64,000 nucleotides of DNA from Lineus longissimus (Eukaryota; Nemertea; Pilidiophora; Heteronemertea; Lineidae): NCBI RefSeq assembly GCF_910592395.1, contig NC_088324.1:11992953-12056952 (forward strand), in the 5' to 3' direction. The notes beneath the pieces were generated by a model. That model did no database searches. It was not told the origin of the DNA and was given only the letters and a program-made list of their open reading frames with translations. The position numbers and the translations under genes were made by a program. How positions within the stretch are numbered: the stretch's first letter is position 1; the number at the start of each line of letters is the position of its first letter. This document shows, one piece after another, positions 50,301 to 62,900 of the stretch.

Positions 50301-53300
50301 TTGCTCAATGAGCATTTATTTAGCAGTAATGTTGTTCTGATAAATGCTACTATTGTAAATGAAATTTACTGATGGAGGTAACGCTTTGATGAGAATGTGT
50401 TGGATGAACAGATCAGCCAGTGTTAGATTGGGAACAAGATGGTCTTGTCGTTCGTCGACGGCATTTTCTCTAAAAACCTATTCTTATTTACAGAGACTTG
50501 CAAGTGCCAAGTCAACCAAATCGATCTCAGAGTCCGTGACTCCTTCAACTATCCAGCTGCCTCCACCGGTGCCGTCCCCACATCACATTGACTACACAGC
50601 TCCACAGTATCCACCTCACCAGCGCCTCCACCCGTCATTCCAGGAACCGTTGCAGCCGATCCAGTTTAACAGGTCAGAGACAAACTTTAGCAACAGCAAA
50701 AAATTCGGTAGAAAAATCGCGCCTGCTCCTACCGAAATTATAGCGAATGACGTTTTGATGGGAAGATCGATATCACAGCGGCCCATCATTGAAAAGGCTG
50801 CTAGTGTTGACAACCTGAGCATGGGCTCTAATGGGAATATCGCCAAGTTGACGCCTGACAGTATGACATATGTTCAATCGGGGGATGAAATAAGGAGAGT
50901 TGGAACCAATGTGAAGAGTTCTGACGTGAATTATAAGGCTTTTGCTAATATCAATCAGATGAATTACAACATGATAGAGTCTCTACGTCCTTTTACCGGC
51001 GGCAAAAAGCCATGTGGTGGCCGTAAACAGAATAGTGACGTGATTAAAGTGCCCTCTAGTGTCAGTGTAGGTAGTCAAGAGGAACTGAATGATGGCGATG
51101 ATGTTGATACATTGTCAGAGCTGACGTGAGTAGCTGAGTGGTGATGTCACGTCTGCCCTTGTCCATGTCCATTCATGTTCACTGACTTGACCTTTGACCC
51201 CTCTCACTCTAATCAATTCCCTTGAAATAATAATTCTGTGTCTGTCGTATAAATTGTCCAGTCTGTTCAGCACCAGTATATCGTGTTTCAAATTGAGTCA
51301 TATAGATGCAGTGGCAATCTACCCATTTTCAATAAAATTCCATTTTTGACTCTGTATAGGGAAGGATCATCCATGACGGCTGCCCCTGGTATTATGTCAA
51401 TTAAGATCTCAGTCAAAAACACTGGGAGTAGGAAAAAGACCTGTGTTACCATCGGTGATCGCACGACAGAATCCTCTAAATCTACTTCTCGAGTGAAAAA
51501 ACGGTGACCATTTTCATTATGAAAAATGCTTGTTGTAACGTAATGTGGGTCTGGTCGTTGGTAGCTACATTTTGTATGACTTTGGTTTCACAGGATTTAA
51601 TAATCATAATCATTTCACATCACTGTGTTTCCATGTTGCACAATAAAGTATTACGGTACTTAAAAAGATTAATCCAATGATTTTAATAATTTTCACCCTG
51701 CACTGTCACGTAATGTTGAGTGTGTAGACCTTCATGTACAATGTAAGTACTCTCATAATAACCCGGTGATAGTTGGATTGTTTTGTTCTGTAAGTCTCTA
51801 TAGAGCATTCGCCACTGTAGTGGAGCAGTTAATGATAGATGTTCTAACCTACAAATGGTGATGTGCGAAAGTCTATCAATTGCTAATGAGAGATTCTGTT
51901 GAAGAAATCCCCACCCGGCTCTCGAGATATTTTCGTTTTTCATACTCTTCAGTTCTTTCTGTTTTCTCAGGCTGTTTTTTTTACACTTTTTTCTTGGCCA
52001 AGAAATGTCTTTGTATTTATCTTAGTTTGTTTTACTATCATCTGGTTTTCTTTGATTGCTGATGTCCTTTCAATACTCTGAAGGATGGTGCCACCTTATG
52101 ACTGTGATGAATCAGTTTCCATTTGAATCTTACTTGACCTGCACTTCCTCTCCTACAGGAGTACCAGTGACATAGAACTCACCCGAAGCATGACAACACT
52201 CAACCTAGGTTTAAAAACACAACAAGGAATTCATCATAAAAAGTACCTTGACCCCGTGACCGCTGATTTAAAGAATAAACGAAACGGTCAGATCTTACAG
52301 CTGAATCCAGACATGGCTCATAGGACGAATACGTTTATAGGCAGTCATAGGTGAGAACAGGGGAAATGAAAATGACCATTTTGGGACCAAATCCATGTTT
52401 GTCAGTAGTGATGATGGGTTGCTTACAGAGGTTCTACTGTACATGTACATGTACGTAAAAAGCTGGGCAGTCATTTGGAAATTGATTGGCTGCTATACCA
52501 ATAAAAGATACTTCTAATAAAGGAACCTTGGAATCATGAAATGAAATATGGAATTACTTTTCTTTTTCTTTCCTTTTCAGACCGAACTCAAAGAAGGGAT
52601 CTAAGAGCGACCGAATCCCACCAAAACAACTCACACCCCCTGGTATTCCAACACCTCCTCCTGGGTTGAACTGGCAGCCAAAGTTTCCTGCACCTCCCAT
52701 GACGTTTAACAACAACGCCAAGTTTGTGCCGATGCAGTTCCGAACACAACCTGCCAATTTACCCAGTACCCTGAGGCGGGAGCTCACAAGCGTTGGAGTC
52801 TATGATAAAGGTAGGTTGGTTAGTTTTGATTCATTTGATTGCATGTCACTATGGTTGGGCTCCGATGTTGGTTCTTGGTGACTCTGACTCTGAGGAGTCA
52901 ATCTAAGCTGTAACAGTATCTTTTACAAAATGAGTATCAGTTTTGCTGTAGACTTTGTAGATGTTCATATTTTCTGTTCCAGCACCTGGTCTGAAGAAAA
53001 TTGATGCAGTGACTAGAAGTAATACTCAAGCTGATATGAGTCGGTCTAACTATGAGAGTGAACAGAGATATGCTGTCGGAAATCAGAAAGTGACATCGGG
53101 AAAACCGTAAGTTTCTGTACAGATCACACTTTTGTTATCAGGGTGAAAGGCAGCATCGAGGATGTTTTGCACAACCTCTGACTTTAAAGTCCCGCTTTGT
53201 TGTTTATTGGTTTAGTTCTGACCCTCATGTGGTATTAAAAGAGGGCAGCTTGTTCTTACAGAAAACTGAGAGTTTGGTGTCTGCCAGTACTGAGGCTGCA

Positions 53301-53548
53301 AATTTAACAGGTGCAAATCTTAACCAGAGATCAATCATATGCTTTGAAACTTAGTTCGAGTTATTAACATGTAGAATTGATTTACTTAAAATTTGTTCTT
53401 CAGGTCGTCTAGTGCTTCATCGAGGAAACATCCAAGCCAGCTGTATACGTCGAAGACTCAAGGGAATCTTTACGCTGAACGTCAGTTTCCGGCACAACCT
53501 GCTGCAAGTTCACATCCACAGACAGCAAATTTACAAAGTGCCAGATAA
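41377..53548 (+). CDS. Armadillo-repeat protein with three FN3 domains, complete, 20 exons
   Basis: I do not recognise the family name. Exons: 41377-41588, 43248-43440, 44088-44218, 45329-45429, 45757-45851, 46080-46276, 46478-46556, 46832-47021, 47228-47377, 47683-47879, 48021-48354, 48551-48702, 48938-49075, 50111-50236, 50494-51125, 51360-51503, 52159-52350, 52581-52810, 52983-53106, 53404-53548. Phases chain and sum to 3,762 nt (1,253 residues). Residues 1-360 are ARM-like helical repeats (AGNSAYIIGTLAES, MNAAGTIGTL, ASNAALVLAR, MNAAFAIGRL, KNACFAISCLATTPEG). Three FN3 domains follow at about 370-450, 450-545 and 545-630 (VVWEPPDVPNGILKGYYVY, LWSPPENPIGKINRYDL, GLQPSTSYEIQV). The rest is a basic, Ser/Pro-rich disordered tail. 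There is no signal peptide or membrane segment, so it is probably an intracellular scaffold. Exon 13 and the exon 16 donor (CG|GTGACC) are the least certain parts. Confidence 0.8.
41589..43247 (+). other. ARM/FN3 gene intron 1, no further feature seen
   Basis: A 1.7-kb AT-rich intron between phase-2 exons. No extra exon or RNA gene is visible. Confidence 0.6.
44015..44077 (+). repeat. 21-bp tandem repeat before an acceptor
   Basis: Three near-perfect copies of AGAGTATTTTGCATATTCTCA end ten bases before the acceptor of ARM/FN3 exon 3 (exon start 44088). Each copy carries TTTTGCAT, one base from the POU octamer, though this may be chance. Confidence 0.85.
44219..45328 (+). other. ARM/FN3 gene intron 3, no further feature seen
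   Basis: A 1.1-kb intron with two TACATGTA palindromes (near 44466 and 45138) and nothing else recognisable. Confidence 0.6.
46607..46745. repeat. Possible interspersed repeat fragment
   Basis: An intronic stretch reads AGAACCTCTCCATGAAGGAC and then repeats GGTGTCCT / GGTGTCTGC motifs with partial inverted symmetry. It looks like a short dispersed repeat rather than unique intron, but I have only this one copy. Confidence 0.3.
47031..47117 (+). pseudogene. Relic duplicate of ARM/FN3 exon 8 segment
   Basis: Right after exon 8, the intron contains a decayed copy of exon 8 bases 46866-46958, displaced by about 163 bp. Shared blocks include TAAAGCC(C)ACATTAGA, (A/G)GAAAC.TCT.CCTC.TGATATTGA-type sequence and ATTGA(A/T)GTGAA. 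It has an indel and an in-frame stop and is not needed for the phase-1 join of exons 8 and 9, so it reads as a dead tandem partial duplication. Confidence 0.6.
49076..50110 (+). other. ARM/FN3 gene intron 13, no further feature seen
   Basis: A 1.0-kb intron between phase-0 exons. The overlapping open frames on the minus strand (for example 49941-50315) are shadows of exon 14 and of flanking intron. Confidence 0.55.
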
Positions 53549-54640
53549 TGACAGGCGTGGACTACGAACTGTGGCTTGCTTTGTGATTGACTATGAAATT
53601 GACGATAAAGTCACTGTGATAAGGTTGGAGCTCATGACTGTAAGGGGAAAATGTCTTCACAGAAAATGTGCTGCCATACACTGCTGGTGCCAAAATGCAG
53701 TCTGCAAAGGGCAAGAGGGGGTAGCCTAATGGACTCAAAATCTCGGACATTAATTTGTTATCAGAATAGGAGTTATCATGGCTATGATGTGATAGGATAC
53801 AGTGTAAGAAGGCCTGGTGAAATGTTTCAGTCTCCTTAGGGCTAATGTCTTACCTAAGGTACGGTACGTTGTTAGAAAATTATGGAAAAATCAAAATTGT
53901 AGTATAGTGTTTTAGTGTCTGTTCTAGTAGCATGGATATACTAGTAGTTATACATGTAAAATGAACGGTTACAATGGAGAACAGATGAAATGTGATGGTA
54001 AAGAGATTGTCTTTAGCATCCACTTTTGTCAAACTAGTAGGCCTATTTGCTACATGTACACGTTGTTGCTTTGACTTTTATGGAAGAATTGCTGGGTGGG
54101 ACAAATGTTTATGGCAACTTGAGTCTTTGGCTGAGTATGCTCCCTCATCTAATGTTTTTCCACAACTATACCTTGCTATATTTCTATATGAACTGTGATA
54201 ACTATTGTTCCACTCTGATGGCAAACTATATGTACACTGTACACTGTTACACTGTACACTGTGCACTGTACTGTAAACTCGGCCTGAACACCGACTAAAG
54301 GGACAGGTGGTTGTTTTATTCTTTCTTATCGCTTCTTTTATGTTCACTTTATATTTTTACATCTTCTTTATTCTATACATTGATTTGAACCTCACATTGT
54401 CACATGTACACCATAGGTGTATGCTAGTTAATGTATGTATATTCATGCACAGGTTTTAACCACTGCATGTACATGTATGATAGATTCTAAAATGCCTTGA
54501 TTAGTAGTGTAACACTGTTTACAGTGTATGAAGCACTGTACCTCATTCTGGTGACAGCTCCTATGGTTTGGCTGCTACCATTATTGTACAGAATTAAGGC
54601 ATGTTTTAATAAATATTTTATACAAAATAAATTTGTATGT
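53549..54640 (+). other. 3' UTR of the ARM/FN3 gene
   Basis: About 1.1 kb from the TAA stop (53546-53548) to a pair of poly(A) signals near 54608 and 54626. It contains three TACATGTA palindromes (near 53952, 54051, 54469) and a short ACACTGT-type microsatellite at 54231-54272. Confidence 0.55.
54608..54631 (+). promoter_or_regulatory. Tandem poly(A) signals of the ARM/FN3 gene
   Basis: Two AATAAA hexamers (54608-54613 and 54626-54631) lie about 1.07 kb after the stop codon in very AT-rich sequence, a typical 3' end layout. Confidence 0.6.
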
Positions 54641-55317
54641 GTATAATTTTTGCTTCAAGCATCACCAAGGTGCAGAACCCCTTTAGACCTAAGATCAAAT
54701 CTTTCCACCTCATTCAAAGAACGGCAAAAGACTGCAGATAATACACGTGTATGTACGAATATGTAGCACATTCATCATACCAGTCATACAAGAACTGATG
54801 GGCAGAGTCCATGATAAAGACCTCGACAAGTCAATGTCAGATATCCGGCTGACCACATTTTCTATGTGGGACCATTGTGTTCATGAACAAAGTGGAGGAT
54901 CTCGGCGGCGTCCAGAGTTTATATCTGTACTGTCTCCTTTCCAACACGGCCACATACATTGTATTGTGACTGATAGTGCAGAAGGGATGTGACAAGGTAC
55001 TTCTGTATTTGACTCTTCCAGATCACAGGTTCCTCTCTCCTGCTCCCAATCCACCATACATAACACCTGATTAAGACAATGCAGAAAGGATAAGACAAGC
55101 AAGTCATTCTTTGACCCTTCCAGTTGTTTAGCTCGGTTCTTTCATTCCACGACCCTGTCACCCATCAAGAAGAAGCCATGTTGTGACTGATGGTGACAAT
55201 TCAGAATGTAAAGTGACAAGGTACTTCAACAGCTGCCTCTCTAAGATTGCTTCATTTCTCTTTTGAGATGGGGAGACAAAAGGAAAGCAAAACAATATTT
55301 AATGTCATAATTGTGTG
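54641..55317. repeat. Tail-to-tail intergenic gap with three degenerate repeat units
   Basis: The gap between the two convergent 3' ends is about 0.7 kb. Three related units start near 54967, 55068 and 55184 (steps of about 101 and 116 bp). They share TGA(C/T)T(G/A)A..., a GCAGAA(G/A)GGAT- or CAGAATGTAA-type core, GACAAGGTACTTC and, in the first two, GAC(T/C)CTTCCAG. They look like old tandem copies, not exons. Confidence 0.5.
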
Positions 55318-56995
55318 TTTATTTGGCACTCTTAATTACTCCTTTTGATCCAATTTTATGCACAAAAAACTTTATACAGGACTTAGCATGTACAGCATCA
55401 GCATACATTGTACAGATTTAACAGTATTTTTAGAACTACACATACCAGGATTCCACAGTTATCTGGCTCTCAAATCTGCGAGGTCTGTCATGGCCGTACC
55501 GTTTGCTAGACCATGCACAGAACATCAGATGCAAAAAAATTACCAACAGAAAAGGCACACTGCTACAGTACGTCGAATGCAACATCTGCAGTTTGGTTGA
55601 AATTAAAAACAGTTGTGAAAGAAAATTGTGAAAATAAAACTTTGAACAGCCACGCGACATGATACATACGTCATTGGGTATAAACAGATACAAGATAAGT
55701 AGACCTGCATGTAAGCTGAAAATGACACAAGGGTTCAAGTTAACAAAACCAGCTAAAAAATCCTGACCTTCTTTAACACTAACAGAAATTAATGGTGTAG
55801 CATGTCACATCTCTCACAATGTTAGGAGTCAAAAGTTAAAAAACTAAGCTACAACTCGGCTTTTATTTAAAACAAATTCACAGCTACTTTTTCTGTAGCA
55901 AACAGTAATTACGTACTATCAAATACCAATATGACTAGATATTCAATGCTGCTATTCTCTTTAACATAAGCTCAAATTACTAGCCTCGATTTTTTATTCA
56001 AACTTATAAAATCTACAAAATATCAGTAACAAAAATATTTGCCAATTTAGCAACAGACATGACAGAAGTGAATTCCTTCTTACACAATATGTTTTGCACC
56101 AATTAAATGTAACAAACCTTAAGAGTCAACTCAACTGCACATGAAGCTTTTACTATCTAAGAACTGAATGTGATGGAAAAAATCTGTTCAAGGGCTCCAA
56201 GGTGACAAAATTGGAAAAAACAGAACACCTGGAAAAGTTACCTCAAATTATAACTAATGTTGGAAATCAAACTGAACTAGTACATTATACACGTACAAAC
56301 CAGTAGAGATTGGAATGTCAACCGTCTCATTTCCCAGACTCTATCTAGTAGATAAGGTCTGGCAAACCAGTGACCCAATTGCCTACAGTCCTATGGATTT
56401 TAGTAAACAAGGAGGTTACCACAAAACTGAACGCAGTACAAAAAACTTTCGACTCAATTGCAGCACAAAACATTTTTGAGCTACAATTCAGGCATAAACA
56501 GATATTGCATGATCAAATCACTTCCGCCTTTAAATGCCAAACAGAAGTTTGGGGTATTTTCTGCTCAGCTGAATAGAACCTTTCTTCATTATCCTATTAC
56601 AAAACCCTGAATAGGCTGATTAAACATGGACTTCATTCTTAAAACACATTCATGAAAATTTGCATTGATAATGAACAACAACTTTGAATACTATCAGATT
56701 AGGACACAGTTAAAACATTGCAGGCTCAGCCTAATCTTTCACTCAAAAATCTTCTGCAGGGTGCAGAACTGCAAAGCCTATATGTAAAGTCATATTGTGA
56801 ACAAGTTTTGTGGTAAAGAATACAGGTTTCAGTATGAAGACCCCAACTGCTTTGTCCCTGGTCAATTTAAATCTTCATGTAAAACTAAATGAGTACTCTT
56901 TTTATTCCACTGGATGCCATCCTTGGATGGTCGCAGTTTAAGGGTTCTATTCTTCCAGTGGGTAAAGAAGTGGTTATCAAGACTTTCACGTAATC
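55318..56995 (-). other. 3' UTR of the GAPVD1 homologue
   Basis: About 1.7 kb downstream of the GAPVD1 stop (56996-56998). A minus-strand AATAAA at 55318-55323 is a reasonable cleavage signal. The sequence is AT-rich with no sustained coding frame. Confidence 0.5.
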
Positions 56996-59900
56996 CTACA
57001 CATTATAATCCATGGTCTTGATAAACTCTACGGCAGCTGAAAATTGCATCCACCAATATTGTTCCTCTCCACACAACCTCTTTTCGTAGAAGCTGTTGAC
57101 ATACTGTATCGTGGATAACAGACATAGCGGGTTTGCCTTGATTAAGACGAATATTAGAACAGGCATAAAGTCATCAGCGGCTGGCACAGACTTATCACTA
57201 GCCATGCTCAGCAAGTTCATTATCGTTGATGAGCAATTTAGGACACACTTAAGTTTGTCTTTTGGAGTCTGAAATTGAAAGAATGACATATCATACGTAG
57301 GTAAGATTTGACACAACAGGCATTGCCATTGATGAATTCATAATACCTGAATGTATTTGGGGACACCACCAGCAAAAGGATAGATATGAAATTGAAAGGG
57401 TAGCAAATTTGTTCCCCCTCTGGTCTACCAACCCCATCAAGATGAAAATGAACGTACCTTATAAGCATTTATAAGGTATATCTCAGCTTGAGCAGACGGC
57501 CAGGGACACTCTGAATGGTAGAACTTCGGAATTCGTAAATCTGGATGACTAGGTGTTATAACACTGGAAAGTTTCTTGATGTGTTGGGAGAGAATTCTGA
57601 AAGAAGTACATGTATGAAAAGAACATCGATAAACTTTCCAAACACGGAGTATAGGACATTTATTTGTTGTGCTCAGGATATTGAGTATAGGCAAGACCTC
57701 ATGTTGCATGCACTCCAACCAGAAATTCATTGGTCTATCTTCAAAAGTAGTGGTAGATTAGATGCTGAATCATAACAGTTCATCAGCTTCGGTAAACGTA
57801 AGATATTGTTTTACAGGGGCATAGGAAAATTAGGTACTCACAAATCTCTGTGGAAGTCGCCATCACCATTGGGGCACATGGCATGTGTGTAAATCCTACT
57901 CATTATGTAACGTTCTATGGCTAACTGACCCTCTTCTAGTTGGTTATCACTGGCAGCTGCAAAACAAAGAAGAATTGACAATGAAATCAACATAAAAAAA
58001 TCGCCTTCAAAGACAGGAAGAATACATTAAGATAAATGATCAAGCAATAACACATTATTATTTGACGCACCTTGCCACATTGGATCCTGCTGCATATGCT
58101 TATATAAACTGTCTAAGAATTTCTCGACTAAATCAGCCCTCTCGTCTGACACAGTTAGTCGCTGGAACTCGGCCATGAATCGCAAGACACCCTTCTCTCT
58201 CCTCTCAATGAAGATCCGAACACAGACAGACACCAAGTGTTTACCACAGATTTCTTTGTCCCTGAAATATCAAAGATATATGTATCAGAAAACATGATAT
58301 AAATAAATGCTGAAAGTTGCCCATGAGACCTAAAACATTAAACAGTGAAGATGCTGGCTGTAGCTAGAACAAACCTAAACCTACCTTTCAATTCTATATA
58401 ATAATCTCTCCAGATGCGCCTGGGTGGACAGCAGGTTTTGTCGACATCGCACCAGATAGGAAATGTACGGAGTTCTATTCTTGTAGTCGTCACGAAGGGA
58501 CCGGATCAGCTTCTTAGTCCTGAAAGATGGATAATCATGATGATTAGGAGACTATATAGCTCCGATTCCGACTGGTTTCAGTAGCCAAAATCACGTACCA
58601 CAACACTGTCCTCTGAAATCGATGGCTGAAAACCCGAGTCACTTCGAGTCAATTTCGTGTTTAACTTACCCATCATGGTCAAACTGTCTGACACAGCGTA
58701 TTGTCTCATGCAGTTGAGCAATCAAGTCTTTATCCTGGAGATTTATCGCCTCGGCAAGCTGCATTCTCAGCATTGCCACCAAGTCATTATCCTTCCTGTC
58801 ATTCTCCTTGCAGCCTTGGGCAACCTGAGGAAAGTAGAAAGATGATAGAAACAAAATATTTTAAAAACATCTAGCCATATCAATAACGTTTCACTATTTA
58901 ATAGTCTTTGACAACACTATCAAGTTATACACATGTGTATCTAGTTTCAAATTTACCTGGCTGAGGCGCCTTGTAGCGCTGAATGACCAAGGCAATGTCT
59001 GGAAATCTGCCGTACTAAACACCATCCGTAATTTCTTCTTGGCATCGTGGAATGCTTGGCACGTTTCCAAATTATCAGGATCGTACATTGGTGGTCCTTC
59101 AACCTCGTCCTCAACGATGTTATCGCGTGGACCTCGGACTGGTTCGAGGAGATGCATGTCCCCGCTGGCACCTTGAGCATCTGGTTGGGGTTTCTTGCGG
59201 TATTTGTCCAAGATGTCATCACTTGTTTCTGACAAGAGAAAACTAACATTTTGGAACCATCTCAAATTAGCTTAAAACCCATTCACAAATGCGTGCACCG
59301 ACAGATGAACAGATGCACAATTGGACAGGTGGCGATGAAAACAACCCAGCACTGACATCTTTTGTGTGCAAGCTGAAATAAAAAGAACAATCGCCAAACC
59401 CAACACGCGAGTAGTTAACAGATACATGTCCAACATGGTACAACAAGAAAATTACATTTTTAACAAACAAATTACACTCTGATCAGCCTCAGTTGACACC
59501 ATAGGAAGTCAGTACGAATGGGTTAAATCCCCTTTTGAACGAATTTTTTTACCTACCCTGATTTGTGTCGGGAGAGCCCATAAAGCGTACTCCAGCAATC
59601 ATGCCTGAATCACTGCTGCCTCGATCCATGTTGATGAGGACACCCTCATCAGACCTCGAGCTGCTCCCACTACCCTTCCTCTTAGCTCCTGGAACAGAAC
59701 AACAAAGAAGATATGTATATTCATGCATTACTTCTACATGAATGAGTCACATTTTCATTGTCAGCAATGACAAGTCTTCCAATGCTACATGTGTCCCTAG
59801 CAAAGCCACAACAATTGTTTAAAGATCAATATCATCTCAAAGAGTGATCAGCACTTCTCTAATTTTGACTTGGCCAAAGCAACATTTGAATAACACAAAC

Positions 59901-62900
59901 AGAATAGCAAATCTATATGTTACCTTTGTTGAACTTCTCCTTAAAACTTTTAAAGAAACTAATTTTCTTGCCACCTGCTTGATCCTCCTGAAAGTGGAAG
60001 ATTAGAATATATTTTGGTTGATTGAATACACTTAAAGGGAGACTAAAGACAGGAGCCAGCAAGGTCAGAGTCAGGTCTGGTAACTCTAAGAAATCTACAG
60101 TTTAACAGAGACAACTTTTAAAGATTTCACTTCAACAATTTCCTTGTAGTTATAGAGTAGGTTTCTGGCACTCTAGATGTTCCCATCATTTGAAGAGGCC
60201 TCCAGAATGAAATAATTTTCTTTCCTACCTTATCAGATGGGGACACCATCATTGACCCAGACTTCAAAATGGGACCACCAACTTCAAGGGTAGGAGGGAC
60301 AGGAATATGGCTCACAGTATAACTATGAGCTTTCACAACCAATTCCCCACTCTGAAGATGGTTTGAATCAATCTGCAAGTTAAAAAAATAACAAGTTTGT
60401 AGGTTGTGACATCAATCGCAAAGAACTCTTAAGAACAACAGTAAGACGTAAAGACGTCAAAGTGATTTCATCAAATCCCATTGGCTTACCCCTTCTGCTA
60501 CTCCTTCGAGGTTCAAATTCGTCTCCTCATTTTGCCCAGTTGGATCTGTATCACTCTCCTGCAGTAAGGGATCAAACAGCGATATCGTCGCTGACAACCG
60601 ACTAGGATGAATCGTTATATTCTGCTGCTCAGAAATCTTCAAGCCTTGCGAGATATCATCAACTAACTGATCAATAGCAGATTTCTGCTCTTCCTGTGGC
60701 GTCTCAGCTATCCCAGAATCCCTGTCTGGGTGATGAATGATTTCTGGAATGCCGCCAGCGGATAGTTCATCAGGGCGTTCAGCACTGTTATCATTTTCGA
60801 TTATTACAATACGTCTTTGTTCTTGCGCTGAACTGAAATCTCTTTCGTTAGATGTACGCTTTGTTTTCGCTTTGAAGCCCGTCTTTGAAATCAAACTGTC
60901 CGGGTCCATGATTTGAATCACATGATCAACATGACCATCGACGTCTTTCAAGGATGCTGACAGTCGTTGCCGTTTTGAGTCATCAGTCGTAGGAAAGTTA
61001 TGGCTGTTGATGATATCCGAAACTGAACGCGGTGAATCCTCGTTTGAGTCATTTGAACATCGGTCGCTGAAGCGGTCTGGCCTGGGTAAACGCACATAGG
61101 CATTACTCTTGGGGTGGGTTAGGAATGGTCTAGAAGACAGGTCAACTCCACCAACAGCACCTAGGTTTTCTAGCCCTTGGAGTCCGTCTGCTGGGCTGGC
61201 TCCACCTAGTGAAAGAAAAATGATAAATTCAACTGATAGAAAATAATTGTGTATCCACATCCAAACCATACTAAAGAGTAAAATATGATTTATGGAACAA
61301 AAACCTACTTCTCTGACGACCTAAAAAGGAAGAAATGAAGAAGAGTCAACTCACCCGAGGCCTGTGGTGTCTCTTCACTGTATTCAACTTCTGAGTCATC
61401 AGGACCCTGGCTCTTGCTGCTGATGCTGATATCATCCTGGTCCAGCTCAAGCAGACGTTCAGCTTGTTTCTCATCCGTGTCGCTTGCGAGGACGTCGGTA
61501 CTCCAAGCATCACTGGCCGTCTCTGAGACCTCCGAAACCTGCAACAGAATGTTCTGCAAGGAAAGTTAATAAGTACAATACAGTTCATTGAAAATCCTGT
61601 TGCCGAAATTCTTTAAGAGTGTTAAGAGATTGGATAAATCTGAAAATGACAGTCATATCATGATTTTTAAGGGCTGCAATGTATTCTTAACAGAGAGGGG
61701 TCTGATCAACTTTCAACACAAAAAAGATTAATATCACACACCATTTAAGCAAGATAGCAGTTGAGAAAGAATCCATATTTATTCAACTCACTTCCTGAAC
61801 TCCGAGCAGGTTCGACCTCGCCATTTCCTCAGCAACCTCCTCCAGCCGGTCCATTTGGTTAGCCTCTGGTGGTTCAGAGTCACTAGCGAGAACATCTGTA
61901 CTCCAAGTGTCACTAACAGTAGATTTGATTTCGTCCTCTGCAAAGCAGGAGTCCAAAGTGTAAGTATTATTACCATTTTCCTACACGCACCACTATCAAA
62001 AATCTTTTGTAAATGAATAGTGGAGAGTGAAATATAAAGGCCTGTATGAAACTGGACAATTCAGAGCATTTGCACTGATGACATCTTACAGTACAGTGAT
62101 TTTTACAGGCAATTCTGGTCTTGACAGGGTATTGTTGAGTCTGGACAAAAGTAGACGAAGAATGGCATAGTAAAATAACATACTCTCCAGTTCGTTTTTG
62201 ATGTCAAACTTCCCAAATCTGTCGGTCACATCCTCTCGATTTCGTTTCTGTACAGTCACAGGCAGATCCGGTACCCGGCGTGGCTCGCGCTCCTCTCTTT
62301 CCTCAATCTCCCCTTGGGACACCTGTGATAACGGCGTATCCCGGCCGCTGATACTTGGTGTACCGCGCCCGCTGACGTTAGCAGACATCATATCGGAGAG
62401 GTTGTCATTGTCATTTTCGTTCTCGACTTCCAGGTCTTCGGAGCCGACGGAATGGCTGGAGCAACCTATTGAGAAAACTAAATGGTGAATTTATTAAGTA
62501 ACAAGGAAAATAAGATGGAAGAAGCAAGGATGTGTGCCAAGAGCAAAAAACTGAAAAAAACCCAAAATACTTTTGAGTCCAAGCTTGGCCAGAATTCTTA
62601 GTACCTGCACAACTAATGCCTGTGAACTTTCTAACAAAAACAAAAAGTTCTGGCTCAGCACTACAGAGTCAGAAATGTCCTTATGAGGAAAAGTTATGGC
62701 CTCAAATTAATCAACAATAAATTTTCTAAATTGCGGTAATGCAAAAATTACCTTCAGAGACGGCTTCAATGTTATCGCTGGTGTTTCCGATGGAATCTTG
62801 ATCATGTGACAAAGAGAATCTGGTCCGTTTTTCTGTGACTTCTGGTTCCTCGACGATCTGTTCATTGCCGGGATAGATGTTGTGAGTTGTCTTTCGGTTC

